Assembly (NCBI RefSeq): GCF_040365225.1
Contig: NZ_AP028055.1
Span: forward strand, 2,728,001-2,792,000
Reading direction: 5' to 3'
Source: Bacteroides sedimenti
Lineage (GTDB): Bacteria > Bacteroidota > Bacteroidia > Bacteroidales > Bacteroidaceae
DNA: 64,000 bases
Shown: positions 43,379 to 50,708 of the stretch, piece by piece
Numbering within the stretch: the stretch's first letter is position 1
How the letters are laid out: the number at the start of each line of letters is the position of its first letter
The notes under the pieces: model-generated
The model's input: only the letters and a program-made list of their open reading frames with translations
Databases searched by the model: none
What the model was told of the DNA's origin: nothing
Position numbers and translations under genes: made by a program

Positions 43379-44286
43379 GTTACGCACCTATTCTTTTATT
43401 TGTTTATAACCGCCCCCTGCATACACGGAAGGTAATCAAGTCTCTGCAACAGAACTGTCTGGCAAAAGATAGCGAGCTCTTTATCTATTCTGATGCGGCC
43501 AAAACTGTGGAGGATGAACTGGCTGTGGAGGATGTGCGCAAAGAGATTCATTCCATCAGCGGATTTGCAGGAGTCACCATTATTGAGCGAGGAAATAATT
43601 GGGGACTGGCAAGAAACATCATCGACGGAGTAACTACACGGGTAAAGGAATACGGAAAAGTAATCGTCTTGGAAGACGACCTGGTGGTGGCACCGCACTT
43701 TCTACGCTTTATGAACGATGCGCTTGAAATGTATAAGGACGAACCAAAGGTAGGACACATACAGGCTTGCGAATTCTTTGAAGACCCCTCACTGCCGGAT
43801 ACTTTCCTGATTAAATGGACCGGAAGCTGGGGATGGGCCACCTGGGAAAGAGCCTGGGAACTCTTCAACCCCAACGGGGAAGCATTGCTCAAGGAGCTGG
43901 AAGAGCGCAAACTGACAAAGGCATTCGATTTCAACAATGCTTACCGCTTTACCCGCATGCTGCGCCGACAGATTGCCGGAAAAAACAACTCGTGGGCCAT
44001 CCGCTGGAACGCCAGTCTGTTCCTGAAAGATGTCCTTTCGCTGAATGTAGGAAAGTCTTTGGTGCAGAACGTGGGATTCGACGGTACCGGAACCAACTGC
44101 GGCGGAGGCGGACTCTATTCATCCACACTCCACCAGGAAAAGCTGCCGGTGGTAAAGATTGAACCTATCGAGGAGAACAAGATGGCCCGAAAGGCTGTTG
44201 AGAACTATTACAGAAGAACAAACTCCTTCTATGCAAAAGCCATGAGAAGGATAAAAAGAACGTTGAGAGGCGACTTCGGGGCATAG
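43375..44286 (+). CDS. Glycosyltransferase with EDD motif (GT-A)
   Basis: 303 residues. Opens with APILLFVYNRPLHTRKVIKSL, with the acidic metal site VIVLEDDLVVAPHFLRFM near 100-117, as in sugar transferases related to GNT-I/GT2. The segment WTGSWGWATWERAWELF near 150 is typical of bacterial relatives. The C-terminus is basic (AKAMRRIKRTLRG). It overlaps the preceding gene by 4 bases. Substrate unknown. Confidence 0.82.
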   Translation: MSYAPILLFVYNRPLHTRKVIKSLQQNCLAKDSELFIYSDAAKTVEDELAVEDVRKEIHSISGFAGVTIIERGNNWGLARNIIDGVTTRVKEYGKVIVLEDDLVVAPHFLRFMNDALEMYKDEPKVGHIQACEFFEDPSLPDTFLIKWTGSWGWATWERAWELFNPNGEALLKELEERKLTKAFDFNNAYRFTRMLRRQIAGKNNSWAIRWNASLFLKDVLSLNVGKSLVQNVGFDGTGTNCGGGGLYSSTLHQEKLPVVKIEPIEENKMARKAVENYYRRTNSFYAKAMRRIKRTLRGDFGA

Positions 44287-44361
44287 GAATTTGTGTAAAA
44301 ATCAACCTTCAAAGCTCTATTTTCGGCAGAAACAATTACTTTTGTTAAAACATTCAACAGG

Positions 44362-45627
44362 ATGAGAGTACTTATAATCAATACATCAGAACGCATCGGC
44401 GGTGCAGCAATTGCAGCCGGTCGGTTAATGGAATCCCTGAACAACAACGGAGTTAAGGCAAAGATGCTGGTTCGTGACAAGCAGACAGACCAAATCAGCG
44501 TGGTACCGCTGGCCCGTTCCTGGATGAATTCTGTACGGTTTGTATGGGAACGCGTAATTATCTGGAAGGCAAACAGCTTCAGAAAGAACAACCTCTTCGC
44601 GGTATCGATTGCCAACACTGGAACCGATGTCACCGCTCTGCCGGAGTTTAAAGAGGCCGACATCATTCACCTGCATTGGATAAACCAGGGAATGCTCTCG
44701 CTGAACGACCTCAAGCGCATCATCGCATCTGGGAAGCCCATTGTTTGGACTATGCACGATATGTGGCCCTGCACCGGCATCTGCCATCATGCAAGGGAGT
44801 GCACCAACTATCAGGACGAGTGCCACAACTGTCCGTTCCTCTACAACGGAGGCGGGGCAAAGGACCTTTCTTACCGGATATTCCGGAAAAAGCTGGAGGT
44901 TTACAGAAATGCAAACATCACTTTCGTTGCTTGCAGCGGATGGCTTCGCTCCCTGGCCGAGAAAAGCCGACTGCTGACCGGACACCGTACAACAAACATC
45001 CCGAACCCAATCAATACCAGCCTGTTTAAACCGCGCAACAAGAAGGAGGCGCGTTACAAATACAACCTCCCGACGGATAAGAAACTGCTGCTGTTCGGGT
45101 CGGTAAAAATCACGGATAAACGCAAAGGAATTGACTATCTGGTGGAATCGTGTCACCTGCTGGCAGAGAAATACCCTGAATTAAAGGAGAAAATCGGAGT
45201 GGTGGTGTTTGGAAAGCAATCTTCACAGCTGAAAGAGTTGATTCCATTCCCGGTATATGCTCTTGATTTCGTCATCGAAGAAAAGGAACTGGTTGATATC
45301 TATAATTCGGTCGACCTGTTTGTCACCCCATCCCTGGAAGAGAATCTGCCCAACACCATCATGGAGGCCATGGCGTGCGGCGTTCCGTGCGTAGGCTTCA
45401 ACATAGGAGGAATTCCTGAAATGATTGACCACCTCCACAACGGCTATGTGGCCGAATATAAATCGTCACAGGACTTTGCAAAAGGTATAAGTTGGGCATT
45501 GACTGAAACGGAATACCCCAAGCTATCCGAAGAGGCGGTCCGGAAGGTGGCATCCAATTACTCCGAAGGCAGTGTCGCCAAGAAATATATCGATATCTAT
45601 AATAAAATAACCGGAAAAGATGCATAA
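44362..45627 (+). CDS. Family 4 glycosyltransferase with cysteine-rich N-domain insert
   Basis: 421 residues, GT-B fold. The N-terminal half carries MRVLIINTSERIGGAAIAAGRL and the cysteine/histidine cluster WTMHDMWPCTGICHHARECTNY followed by CHNCPF near 135-160, known in a subgroup of bacterial GT4 enzymes and probably metal-binding. The C-terminal half has the GT4 signature VTPSLEENLPNTIMEAMACGVP. A 75-base gap separates it from the previous gene, and it overlaps the next by 8 bases. Confidence 0.87.
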   Translation: MRVLIINTSERIGGAAIAAGRLMESLNNNGVKAKMLVRDKQTDQISVVPLARSWMNSVRFVWERVIIWKANSFRKNNLFAVSIANTGTDVTALPEFKEADIIHLHWINQGMLSLNDLKRIIASGKPIVWTMHDMWPCTGICHHARECTNYQDECHNCPFLYNGGGAKDLSYRIFRKKLEVYRNANITFVACSGWLRSLAEKSRLLTGHRTTNIPNPINTSLFKPRNKKEARYKYNLPTDKKLLLFGSVKITDKRKGIDYLVESCHLLAEKYPELKEKIGVVVFGKQSSQLKELIPFPVYALDFVIEEKELVDIYNSVDLFVTPSLEENLPNTIMEAMACGVPCVGFNIGGIPEMIDHLHNGYVAEYKSSQDFAKGISWALTETEYPKLSEEAVRKVASNYSEGSVAKKYIDIYNKITGKDA

Positions 45628-46372
45628 CTGTCCCAATCCACGTTTCTCAATTATAACAGTCACTTACAACGCGGAAAAGGTGATTGAGAAGACCATCCGA
45701 TGCGTTCTGTCGCAAACGTACAATAATTACGAGTACATCATCGTAGATGGCGCTTCGAAAGACCAGACGCTCACCATCATCGGCCAATACAAGGAACAGA
45801 TTACCCAGGTAATCAGTGAACCCGACAAGGGACTTTACGATGCAATGAACAAAGGAATCGCGGCTTCCACCGGCGATTACCTCTGCTTCCTGAATGCCGG
45901 CGATATATTCCATGCTCCTGATACATTACACCAGATGGTGCAAACCATCCAAAGTGAGGAACTGCCCGACATTCTCTACGGTGAAACGGCTATAGTTGAT
46001 AAGGAGGGGAAATTCCTGCACATGCGTCGGTTGAAGACTCCGGAGAAGCTGACCTGGAGAAGCTTTAAACAGGGCATGTTGGTATGCCATCAGGCCTTCT
46101 TTGCCAAACGTTCATTGGCCGAACCGTTCGACCTGAACTACCGTTTCTCGGCAGATTTTGACTGGTGCATCCGGGTAATGAAAAAAGCAAAGCATTTGCA
46201 CAACACCCACCTCACGGTAATCGACTATCTGGACGAGGGGTTGACCACACAAAACCACAAGGCATCGCTGAAAGAGCGCTTCCGCATCATGGCAAAGCAT
46301 TACGGTTGGATAAGCACCATTGCCTATCATGCCTGGTTTGTTATTCGCCTGGTCCTGAAGCCGGAGAAGTAG
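45620..46372 (+). CDS. Family 2 glycosyltransferase (WcaE-like)
   Basis: 250 residues. FSIITVTYNAEKVIEKTIRCVL, then YIIVDGASKDQTL, SEPDKGLYDAMNKGI and the metal site CFLNAGDIF near 93-101, matching colanic-acid-type WcaE glycosyltransferases. It overlaps the GT4 gene by 8 bases and is the last gene of the glycan cluster. No polymerase, ligase or nucleotide-sugar synthesis genes are present, so the pathway is completed elsewhere. Confidence 0.87.
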   Translation: MHNCPNPRFSIITVTYNAEKVIEKTIRCVLSQTYNNYEYIIVDGASKDQTLTIIGQYKEQITQVISEPDKGLYDAMNKGIAASTGDYLCFLNAGDIFHAPDTLHQMVQTIQSEELPDILYGETAIVDKEGKFLHMRRLKTPEKLTWRSFKQGMLVCHQAFFAKRSLAEPFDLNYRFSADFDWCIRVMKKAKHLHNTHLTVIDYLDEGLTTQNHKASLKERFRIMAKHYGWISTIAYHAWFVIRLVLKPEK

Positions 46373-46399
46373 ACCACCATTTCTCCATAGAAATAATTT

Positions 46400-46515
46400 T
46401 TAGAAGTCACACAAGTCGCGCAAGTCACGCAGAAACGCTGCAAAAGACTGTGCCTCAACCGTTTGCAGGCGCGTGACTTCCTTCCAAAAAGCGCGTAACT
46501 TCTGAAAAGTCACGC
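46400..46515. repeat. Intergenic hairpin repeat, copy 1
   Basis: Contains AAGTCGCGCAAGTCACGCAG, then the inverse form GCGCGTGACTTCC and a further AAAAGTCACGCGG. It shares the core AAGTCACGCAGAA with copies at 48454 and 48880. This copy has an extra arm. Confidence 0.65.
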
Positions 46516-46784
46516 GGCACCGTTCCGGCTTATTAAATCAGTTTTTTTACATTTTCAATTAGTCTTATTCTTATAGTTTTCGCCCAGTAATTTTACTTAA
46601 CCAATTTATTTATGGATATACTTGGGGAGGCAAACTCCCATCGTTAAAAATCGGTATATCAATCTGTATATGTACTGACTAGTCACCTCTATAAAAATAA
46701 TCTCGCCCGCTAGTGTCTGTTTGCAGGAGTTTGAAGTTTGATCCATAGGTTAATTTATTTTAACCAATCGACATCTATCTTGCT

Positions 46785-46876
46785 GTACACCTGGATGTAC
46801 AGCTGTGGTACACCCGGGTGAAGAGCTTGGGTACACCCGGAAGGAGGATGCGTGTAGACCCGGGTGTACGGAGGAA
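46785..46876. repeat. Four tandem 23-bp units with a palindromic core
   Basis: Units begin at 46785, 46808, 46831 and 46854, exactly 23 bp apart. Each starts with GTACACCCGGGTG or a one- to three-base variant. Fully symmetrical forms read GTAGACCCGGGTGTAC (46854-46869), and the first unit adds GCTGTACA/TGTACAGC symmetry. A dimeric protein could bind each unit on nearly the same face. Confidence 0.8.
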
Positions 46877-47221
46877 AGAGAGGCGATAAATCATGTCAGA
46901 TGCGATTGTGTAAATATTAATAAACTATCTTGATTTGCATGTGATTCCTGAGCAATCCGGAAAAGGGTGACTGCGTTTTTCAAAAGTCATAAAATTTATC
47001 GCCAGGCCTACTGATTTTCATATATTTTCCTTTTCGTCAAGAATAAGATTAATAAATATATATTTCTATTTGTTATTTATTTATAACGAACTATTTGTTT
47101 GATATTTTTTATCCATTTTTAAATTAATAACTTATATATTTAAACTATAATTATAACTCAGTTAAATACTGACAGTCTCTAATATAAACTATTTTATCAT
47201 TCACATAATATCTTTTACTAT

Positions 47222-48442
47222 ATGAAATACAACAAAGCCATTTATGCAATTTTACTTATTACAACATTATTCTGTAATAAAACTAACGCGGCTCCATTTC
47301 AACTGAAAGGCAGAATAGCTAACGTTAAGGATTCAACAATCATCGAACTGTTTTATACTACCTTTAAAAATAATAAATGGATTAAAATTTCCAATTCTGC
47401 AATGATTCTAAATGGCGAATTTTTATTTAAAGGGGACATAGATGAAACGACTGCTGCCTGTTTGGATTACCCAAATAGAATTATCCCGATATACATTGAA
47501 CCAGCGAAAATGCAACTGCACATTGATGGAAACAACCCCTATAGATATCAGCTGATCGGGACAACCGTTGAAAAAGAAAACACAGAATTAAGAAAGCAGC
47601 TGTTGCCTTATTGGGAGTTTTATTATGGATATATAGATAAGGCTATTGATTTATCTAAAAAAAAGACCTTGTTCAAAGATAATGCAACAATCAGTGATTC
47701 GCTTTTTTCTGAAATGCGCAACTTAACTAAAATGAAAGATAATAATCGCCGTAAGATGGATAGCGTCTGGTTTGATTTTGCGTCAAGGCATCTTTCCTTT
47801 CAAATAACTCCAGATTTGTTAAATTCAATATCAGAAGATGGGTTTGTGGGTATAGACTCCATACGTTCTGTATACGATAATTTGCCGGTGCAAAATAAGA
47901 ACAGTTTGATGGGTAAACTTGCATTAAAACAAATAGAAGAACACGAATATAGAGATAAGGTTTTAAAAAACACGTTAGTAGGTGCATTCCCACCTGATTT
48001 TATCAGAAAAAGTATTTCTGGAAAAACAGTTAAGTTATCCGACTATAAAAACAAGACCTATGTATTATTGGATTTTTGGGCAAGCTGGTGTGTCCCCTGT
48101 TTGAAGGAGATGCCTAAAATGAAGGAAATTTATAAGAAATACAGGGATAAAGGATTAAATATAATTGGAGTCTCCTTAGATAGGGATAGAAATAGTTGGT
48201 CCAAAGCAGTGCAAAAGAATGGGCTGAATATTTGGCCACAAGTTTTGAGTTCTGTATCTACCGGAAAATCCACCAATTCAGATTTCTCTATAGATAACTT
48301 ATCAGATCTGTATAATTGTGATGCAGTTCCATTTTTTGTTTTAATAGATAGAGATGGAAAGGTGGTTGCGAAGTGGCAATATATGGGGGATGCTCAATTA
48401 CAAGAGCTAGATAAGTATCTTAATACAGAGAACAAAAAATAA
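47222..48442 (+). CDS. TlpA-like thiol-disulfide oxidoreductase with DUF4369
   Basis: 406 residues, signal peptide to about residue 23 (LLITTLFCNKTNA). The N-terminal domain (about 25-125, FQLKGRIANVKDSTIIELFY) matches DUF4369; the C-terminal thioredoxin domain (about 260-400) has an intact CxxC in WASWCVPCLKEMPKM (Cys290, Cys293) and the cis-proline segment AVPFFVLIDRDG. It probably reduces or isomerises disulfides in the periplasm. It stands alone between repeat-rich regions, in contrast to the cysteine-less homologue at 30303. Confidence 0.85.
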   Translation: MKYNKAIYAILLITTLFCNKTNAAPFQLKGRIANVKDSTIIELFYTTFKNNKWIKISNSAMILNGEFLFKGDIDETTAACLDYPNRIIPIYIEPAKMQLHIDGNNPYRYQLIGTTVEKENTELRKQLLPYWEFYYGYIDKAIDLSKKKTLFKDNATISDSLFSEMRNLTKMKDNNRRKMDSVWFDFASRHLSFQITPDLLNSISEDGFVGIDSIRSVYDNLPVQNKNSLMGKLALKQIEEHEYRDKVLKNTLVGAFPPDFIRKSISGKTVKLSDYKNKTYVLLDFWASWCVPCLKEMPKMKEIYKKYRDKGLNIIGVSLDRDRNSWSKAVQKNGLNIWPQVLSSVSTGKSTNSDFSIDNLSDLYNCDAVPFFVLIDRDGKVVAKWQYMGDAQLQELDKYLNTENKK

Positions 48443-48453
48443 ATATCAAACTC

Positions 48454-48545
48454 GAGTCACGCAGAAGTCGCACCCCTACAACATATTGATGCCGAATCAA
48501 TTGCAGGCAAAGTGCGAAACTAGCGTAATTCGTGGTACCTTTCAT
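48454..48545. repeat. Intergenic hairpin repeat, copy 2
   Basis: GAGTCACGCAGAAGTCGCAC, a middle part with TTGATGCCGAATCAATTGCAG, and GTGCGAAACTAGCG. It aligns along its length with copy 3 but has lost much of its stem pairing. It begins 12 bases after the TlpA-like stop. Confidence 0.65.
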
Positions 48546-48753
48546 GTACGATTGTGAGGACTAATCCAACATTTCTTCCAATCCGATATGGCATTCCTAA
48601 TTATACGGAACAGCTATATAGGAAAAATTTCAGTGCTATTATCTAAGAATGCACTGTGATAGTGCAATATTTATCATTTTTTGCACTCTCATAGTGCAAT
48701 TATTCAAAACAAGGGAAAACTACGATGCTATAGAACTTCTTATCTGCGATTTC

Positions 48754-48864
48754 CTGATTAACAACATGACTTTTGAGATTGGGGGCAAGAACAAAGGGCA
48801 AAAACAAATTCAAGGGATTGAAAATAGCTTTATAGTAAAAGATGATATTGAGTTTGGCTATTGA
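48754..48864 (+). pseudogene. C-terminal fragment of a DUF4143-type ATP-binding protein
   Basis: The frame reads FEIGGKNKGQKQIQGIEN, then SFIVKDDIEFGY and a stop. It resembles the C-terminal region of Bacteroides ATP-binding (archaeal-ATPase/DUF4143) proteins, which normally continue with a hydrophobic tail. The AAA+ ATPase domain and N-terminus are absent. The frame can be extended back to an ATG at 48649, but that part does not look like the family. A gene remnant. Confidence 0.5.
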
Positions 48865-48879
48865 TATGGCGGAATATTG

Positions 48880-48974
48880 CTCACGCGCAAGTCACGCAGA
48901 AGTCACGCACTTGCAATACATTGACAACAAGCTAATTACAGCCAAGGTGCGTGACTTGCGCGACTTGTGCTACT
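48880..48974. repeat. Intergenic hairpin repeat, copy 3
   Basis: CACGCGCAAGTCACGCAGAA at the left and GTGCGTGACTTGCGCG at the right are nearly perfect inverses, enclosing about 45 bases. The transcript or single strand would form a long hairpin. This is the best-preserved of the three copies. Confidence 0.75.
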
Positions 48975-49201
48975 TTTTTGAATTACAATCATGGGGAGAG
49001 AATAGAAAATGCCGTCGTTAAGGATAGATTTTACTAATTTAGAAAATTTAATGGCTATCCATCCCTTTGGGGCATGAGCAACAAACAGAACATCGAATTT
49101 ATGGAGGACTCAATTTAGCTTTCTCAGAGAAGAGAAGAAGTATATCTCAGACAAACAAGAAAACTATCTGAGCAAATTCACTATATTCGATTTGCATTTA
49201 A

Positions 49202-49209
49202 TATATTTG
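49202..49209 (+). promoter_or_regulatory. -7-like element before the AlbA_2 gene
   Basis: TATATTTG, 42 bases before the ATG at 49252, fits TAnnTTTG. Confidence 0.4.
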
Positions 49210-49251
49210 TAGGTAGTCAGTTTAAATAGTAAATATGTCAACAATCAAATA

Positions 49252-50640
49252 ATGCTAACTGGAGAAAGTCATAACATAGAATACAAGCAAAACTGGAGAG
49301 ACGAATACCTGAAATGGGTTTGTGGCTTTGCTAATGCCTCGGGTGGCAAAATATATATTGGCATAGATGACAATGGTTGTGTGGTAGGGTTATCTGAGGT
49401 TAAGAAACTGATGGAAGATATTCCCAATAAGATTGTAAACTTTCTGGGTATTGTGGCCGATGTTAACTTACTAAATGATAATGACCACGACTATATTGAG
49501 ATAATTGTATATCCATCAAGTGTTCCTATTTCCTATCATGGGGTTTACCACTATCGTAGCGGAAGTACCAAACAAGAATTAAAAGGGGGTGCTCTTCATC
49601 GTTTTCTTTTAAAACGTCTAGGTCGCACTTGGGATGACTTGCCTTGTGAGTGGGCTACTTTTGATGACATAGATAAAGAGGCGGTGGCTTTTTTCTTCAA
49701 GAAAGCCGCTATAGCCAAACGGATGGCAGGCAATATAGTTGATGACGATATGCCTGTTGTGTTTCAGAACCTTGATTTGGTAACTGAAGATGGAAAGCTC
49801 AAGAATGCTGCTTTGCTGCTATTTGCCAAACGCCCCTCCCACTTCTTTCCACTTGTTCAATTTAAAATAGGACGCTTCGGAAGAGGTGACGATGATTTAA
49901 TTTTTCAGGACGTTGTGGAGGGAAATATCATTCAGATGGGAGATAAGGTAATAGAGATTCTAAAATCAAAGTACCTGATTCTTCCTATTCATTATGAAGG
50001 ACTTCAGCGTATCGAGCGTTTGGAAATGCCAGAGGATGCACTACGGGAAGCCATTTTCAATTCTATTATTCATAATGATTTCACAGGCGCACCTATCCAA
50101 CTGAGTGTGTATGATGATAGACTGATATTGTGGAATGAGGGTCGTTTGCCGGAGGATTTTACTATTGAAACCCTGTTAGGCAAACATCCTTCGAAACCAC
50201 ACAATAAAAATATTGCTGATATTTTCTTCAAGGCTGGTTTTATAGAAGCATGGGGACGAGGCGTGTCTAAAATTATAACAGGATTTAAACAGGACGGATT
50301 GCAGGCTCCAAAATTTGAAGCAACAATGGGAGGTATTATGGTTACTTTTATAAGGAAAGTCACCCCACCAGTTACCCCACCAGTTACCCCACCAGTTACC
50401 CCACCAGCTCTTTTAGACATTTTAGGAACTAAAGAAAAAGTAGAAATACTATCAGATTTGTTTAGGACCCAACATGAATGTAGTTCTAAGGACATATTAA
50501 ATGCTTTCAATTTAAAGGATATAAGATATGTACGTGAAACATATGTAAAGCCATTATTGGAGGCAGGAATCTTAGCATTGAAATACCCAAATGTACCTAA
50601 TCATCCAAAACAGATGTACCGTTTAGTAATACCTATATAA
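49252..50640 (+). CDS. AlbA_2 (Schlafen-like) ATP-binding protein with HATPase domain
   Basis: 462 residues. N-terminal AlbA_2/Schlafen-like domain (about 1-120; NIEYKQNWRDEYLKWVCGFANASGG), then an ATP-binding HATPase_c_4-type domain (about 250-370; MPEDALREAIFNSIIHNDF and AWGRGVSKIITGF), a Pro-Thr-Val linker of repeated VTPP units at 366-383, and a C-terminal winged helix (about 390-462). Such proteins are common in accessory regions as putative regulators; function unknown. It lies in the repeat-rich stretch and converges on the YfhO-like gene. Confidence 0.8.
   Translation: MLTGESHNIEYKQNWRDEYLKWVCGFANASGGKIYIGIDDNGCVVGLSEVKKLMEDIPNKIVNFLGIVADVNLLNDNDHDYIEIIVYPSSVPISYHGVYHYRSGSTKQELKGGALHRFLLKRLGRTWDDLPCEWATFDDIDKEAVAFFFKKAAIAKRMAGNIVDDDMPVVFQNLDLVTEDGKLKNAALLLFAKRPSHFFPLVQFKIGRFGRGDDDLIFQDVVEGNIIQMGDKVIEILKSKYLILPIHYEGLQRIERLEMPEDALREAIFNSIIHNDFTGAPIQLSVYDDRLILWNEGRLPEDFTIETLLGKHPSKPHNKNIADIFFKAGFIEAWGRGVSKIITGFKQDGLQAPKFEATMGGIMVTFIRKVTPPVTPPVTPPVTPPALLDILGTKEKVEILSDLFRTQHECSSKDILNAFNLKDIRYVRETYVKPLLEAGILALKYPNVPNHPKQMYRLVIPI
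50360..50407 (+). repeat. 12-bp tandem repeat encoding VTPP units
   Basis: GTTACCCCACCA is repeated four times with one variant (GTCACCCCACCA), keeping the reading frame. Copy number can change in steps of four residues. Confidence 0.85.
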
Positions 50641-50645
50641 ACAAG

Positions 50646-50689
50646 AATCGCCGGTTAAACACTTATATCCATATGCTTAACCGGCGATT
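50646..50689. terminator. Bidirectional hairpin between converging genes
   Basis: AATCGCCGGTTAA (50646-50658) and TTAACCGGCGATT (50677-50689) form a perfect 13-bp stem. It lies between the stop of the AlbA_2 gene (50640) and that of the leftward gene (50709). Confidence 0.8.
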
Positions 50690-50708
50690 ACCTTATAAAT
50701 AAGAGTTC

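Larger units (their letters stand above)
46373..47221. other. Repeat-rich intergenic region, 849 bases
   Basis: No gene is supported. It contains one copy of the hairpin-forming intergenic repeat (46400-46515), an inverted repeat GGTTAA/TTAACC (46748-46765) and the 23-bp tandem palindromic array (46785-46876). The last 200 bases before 47222 are very AT-rich and hold no recognisable promoter. Confidence 0.7.
48865..49251. other. Intergenic region before the AlbA_2 gene
   Basis: Apart from repeat copy 3 and a -7-like box (49202-49209) I see no gene. A 14-codon ORF near 49074 (MSNKQNIEFMEDS) resembles a decayed start of a gene. Confidence 0.5.

Noticed and set aside
44425..45156. Leftward ORF of 243 codons within the GT4 gene
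   Set aside because: Pure complement of a clear GT4 glycosyltransferase with matching motifs on the other strand.
46785..46876. Possible CRISPR array
   Set aside because: The units are contiguous 23-mers with a palindromic core and no unique spacers, and no cas genes are present.
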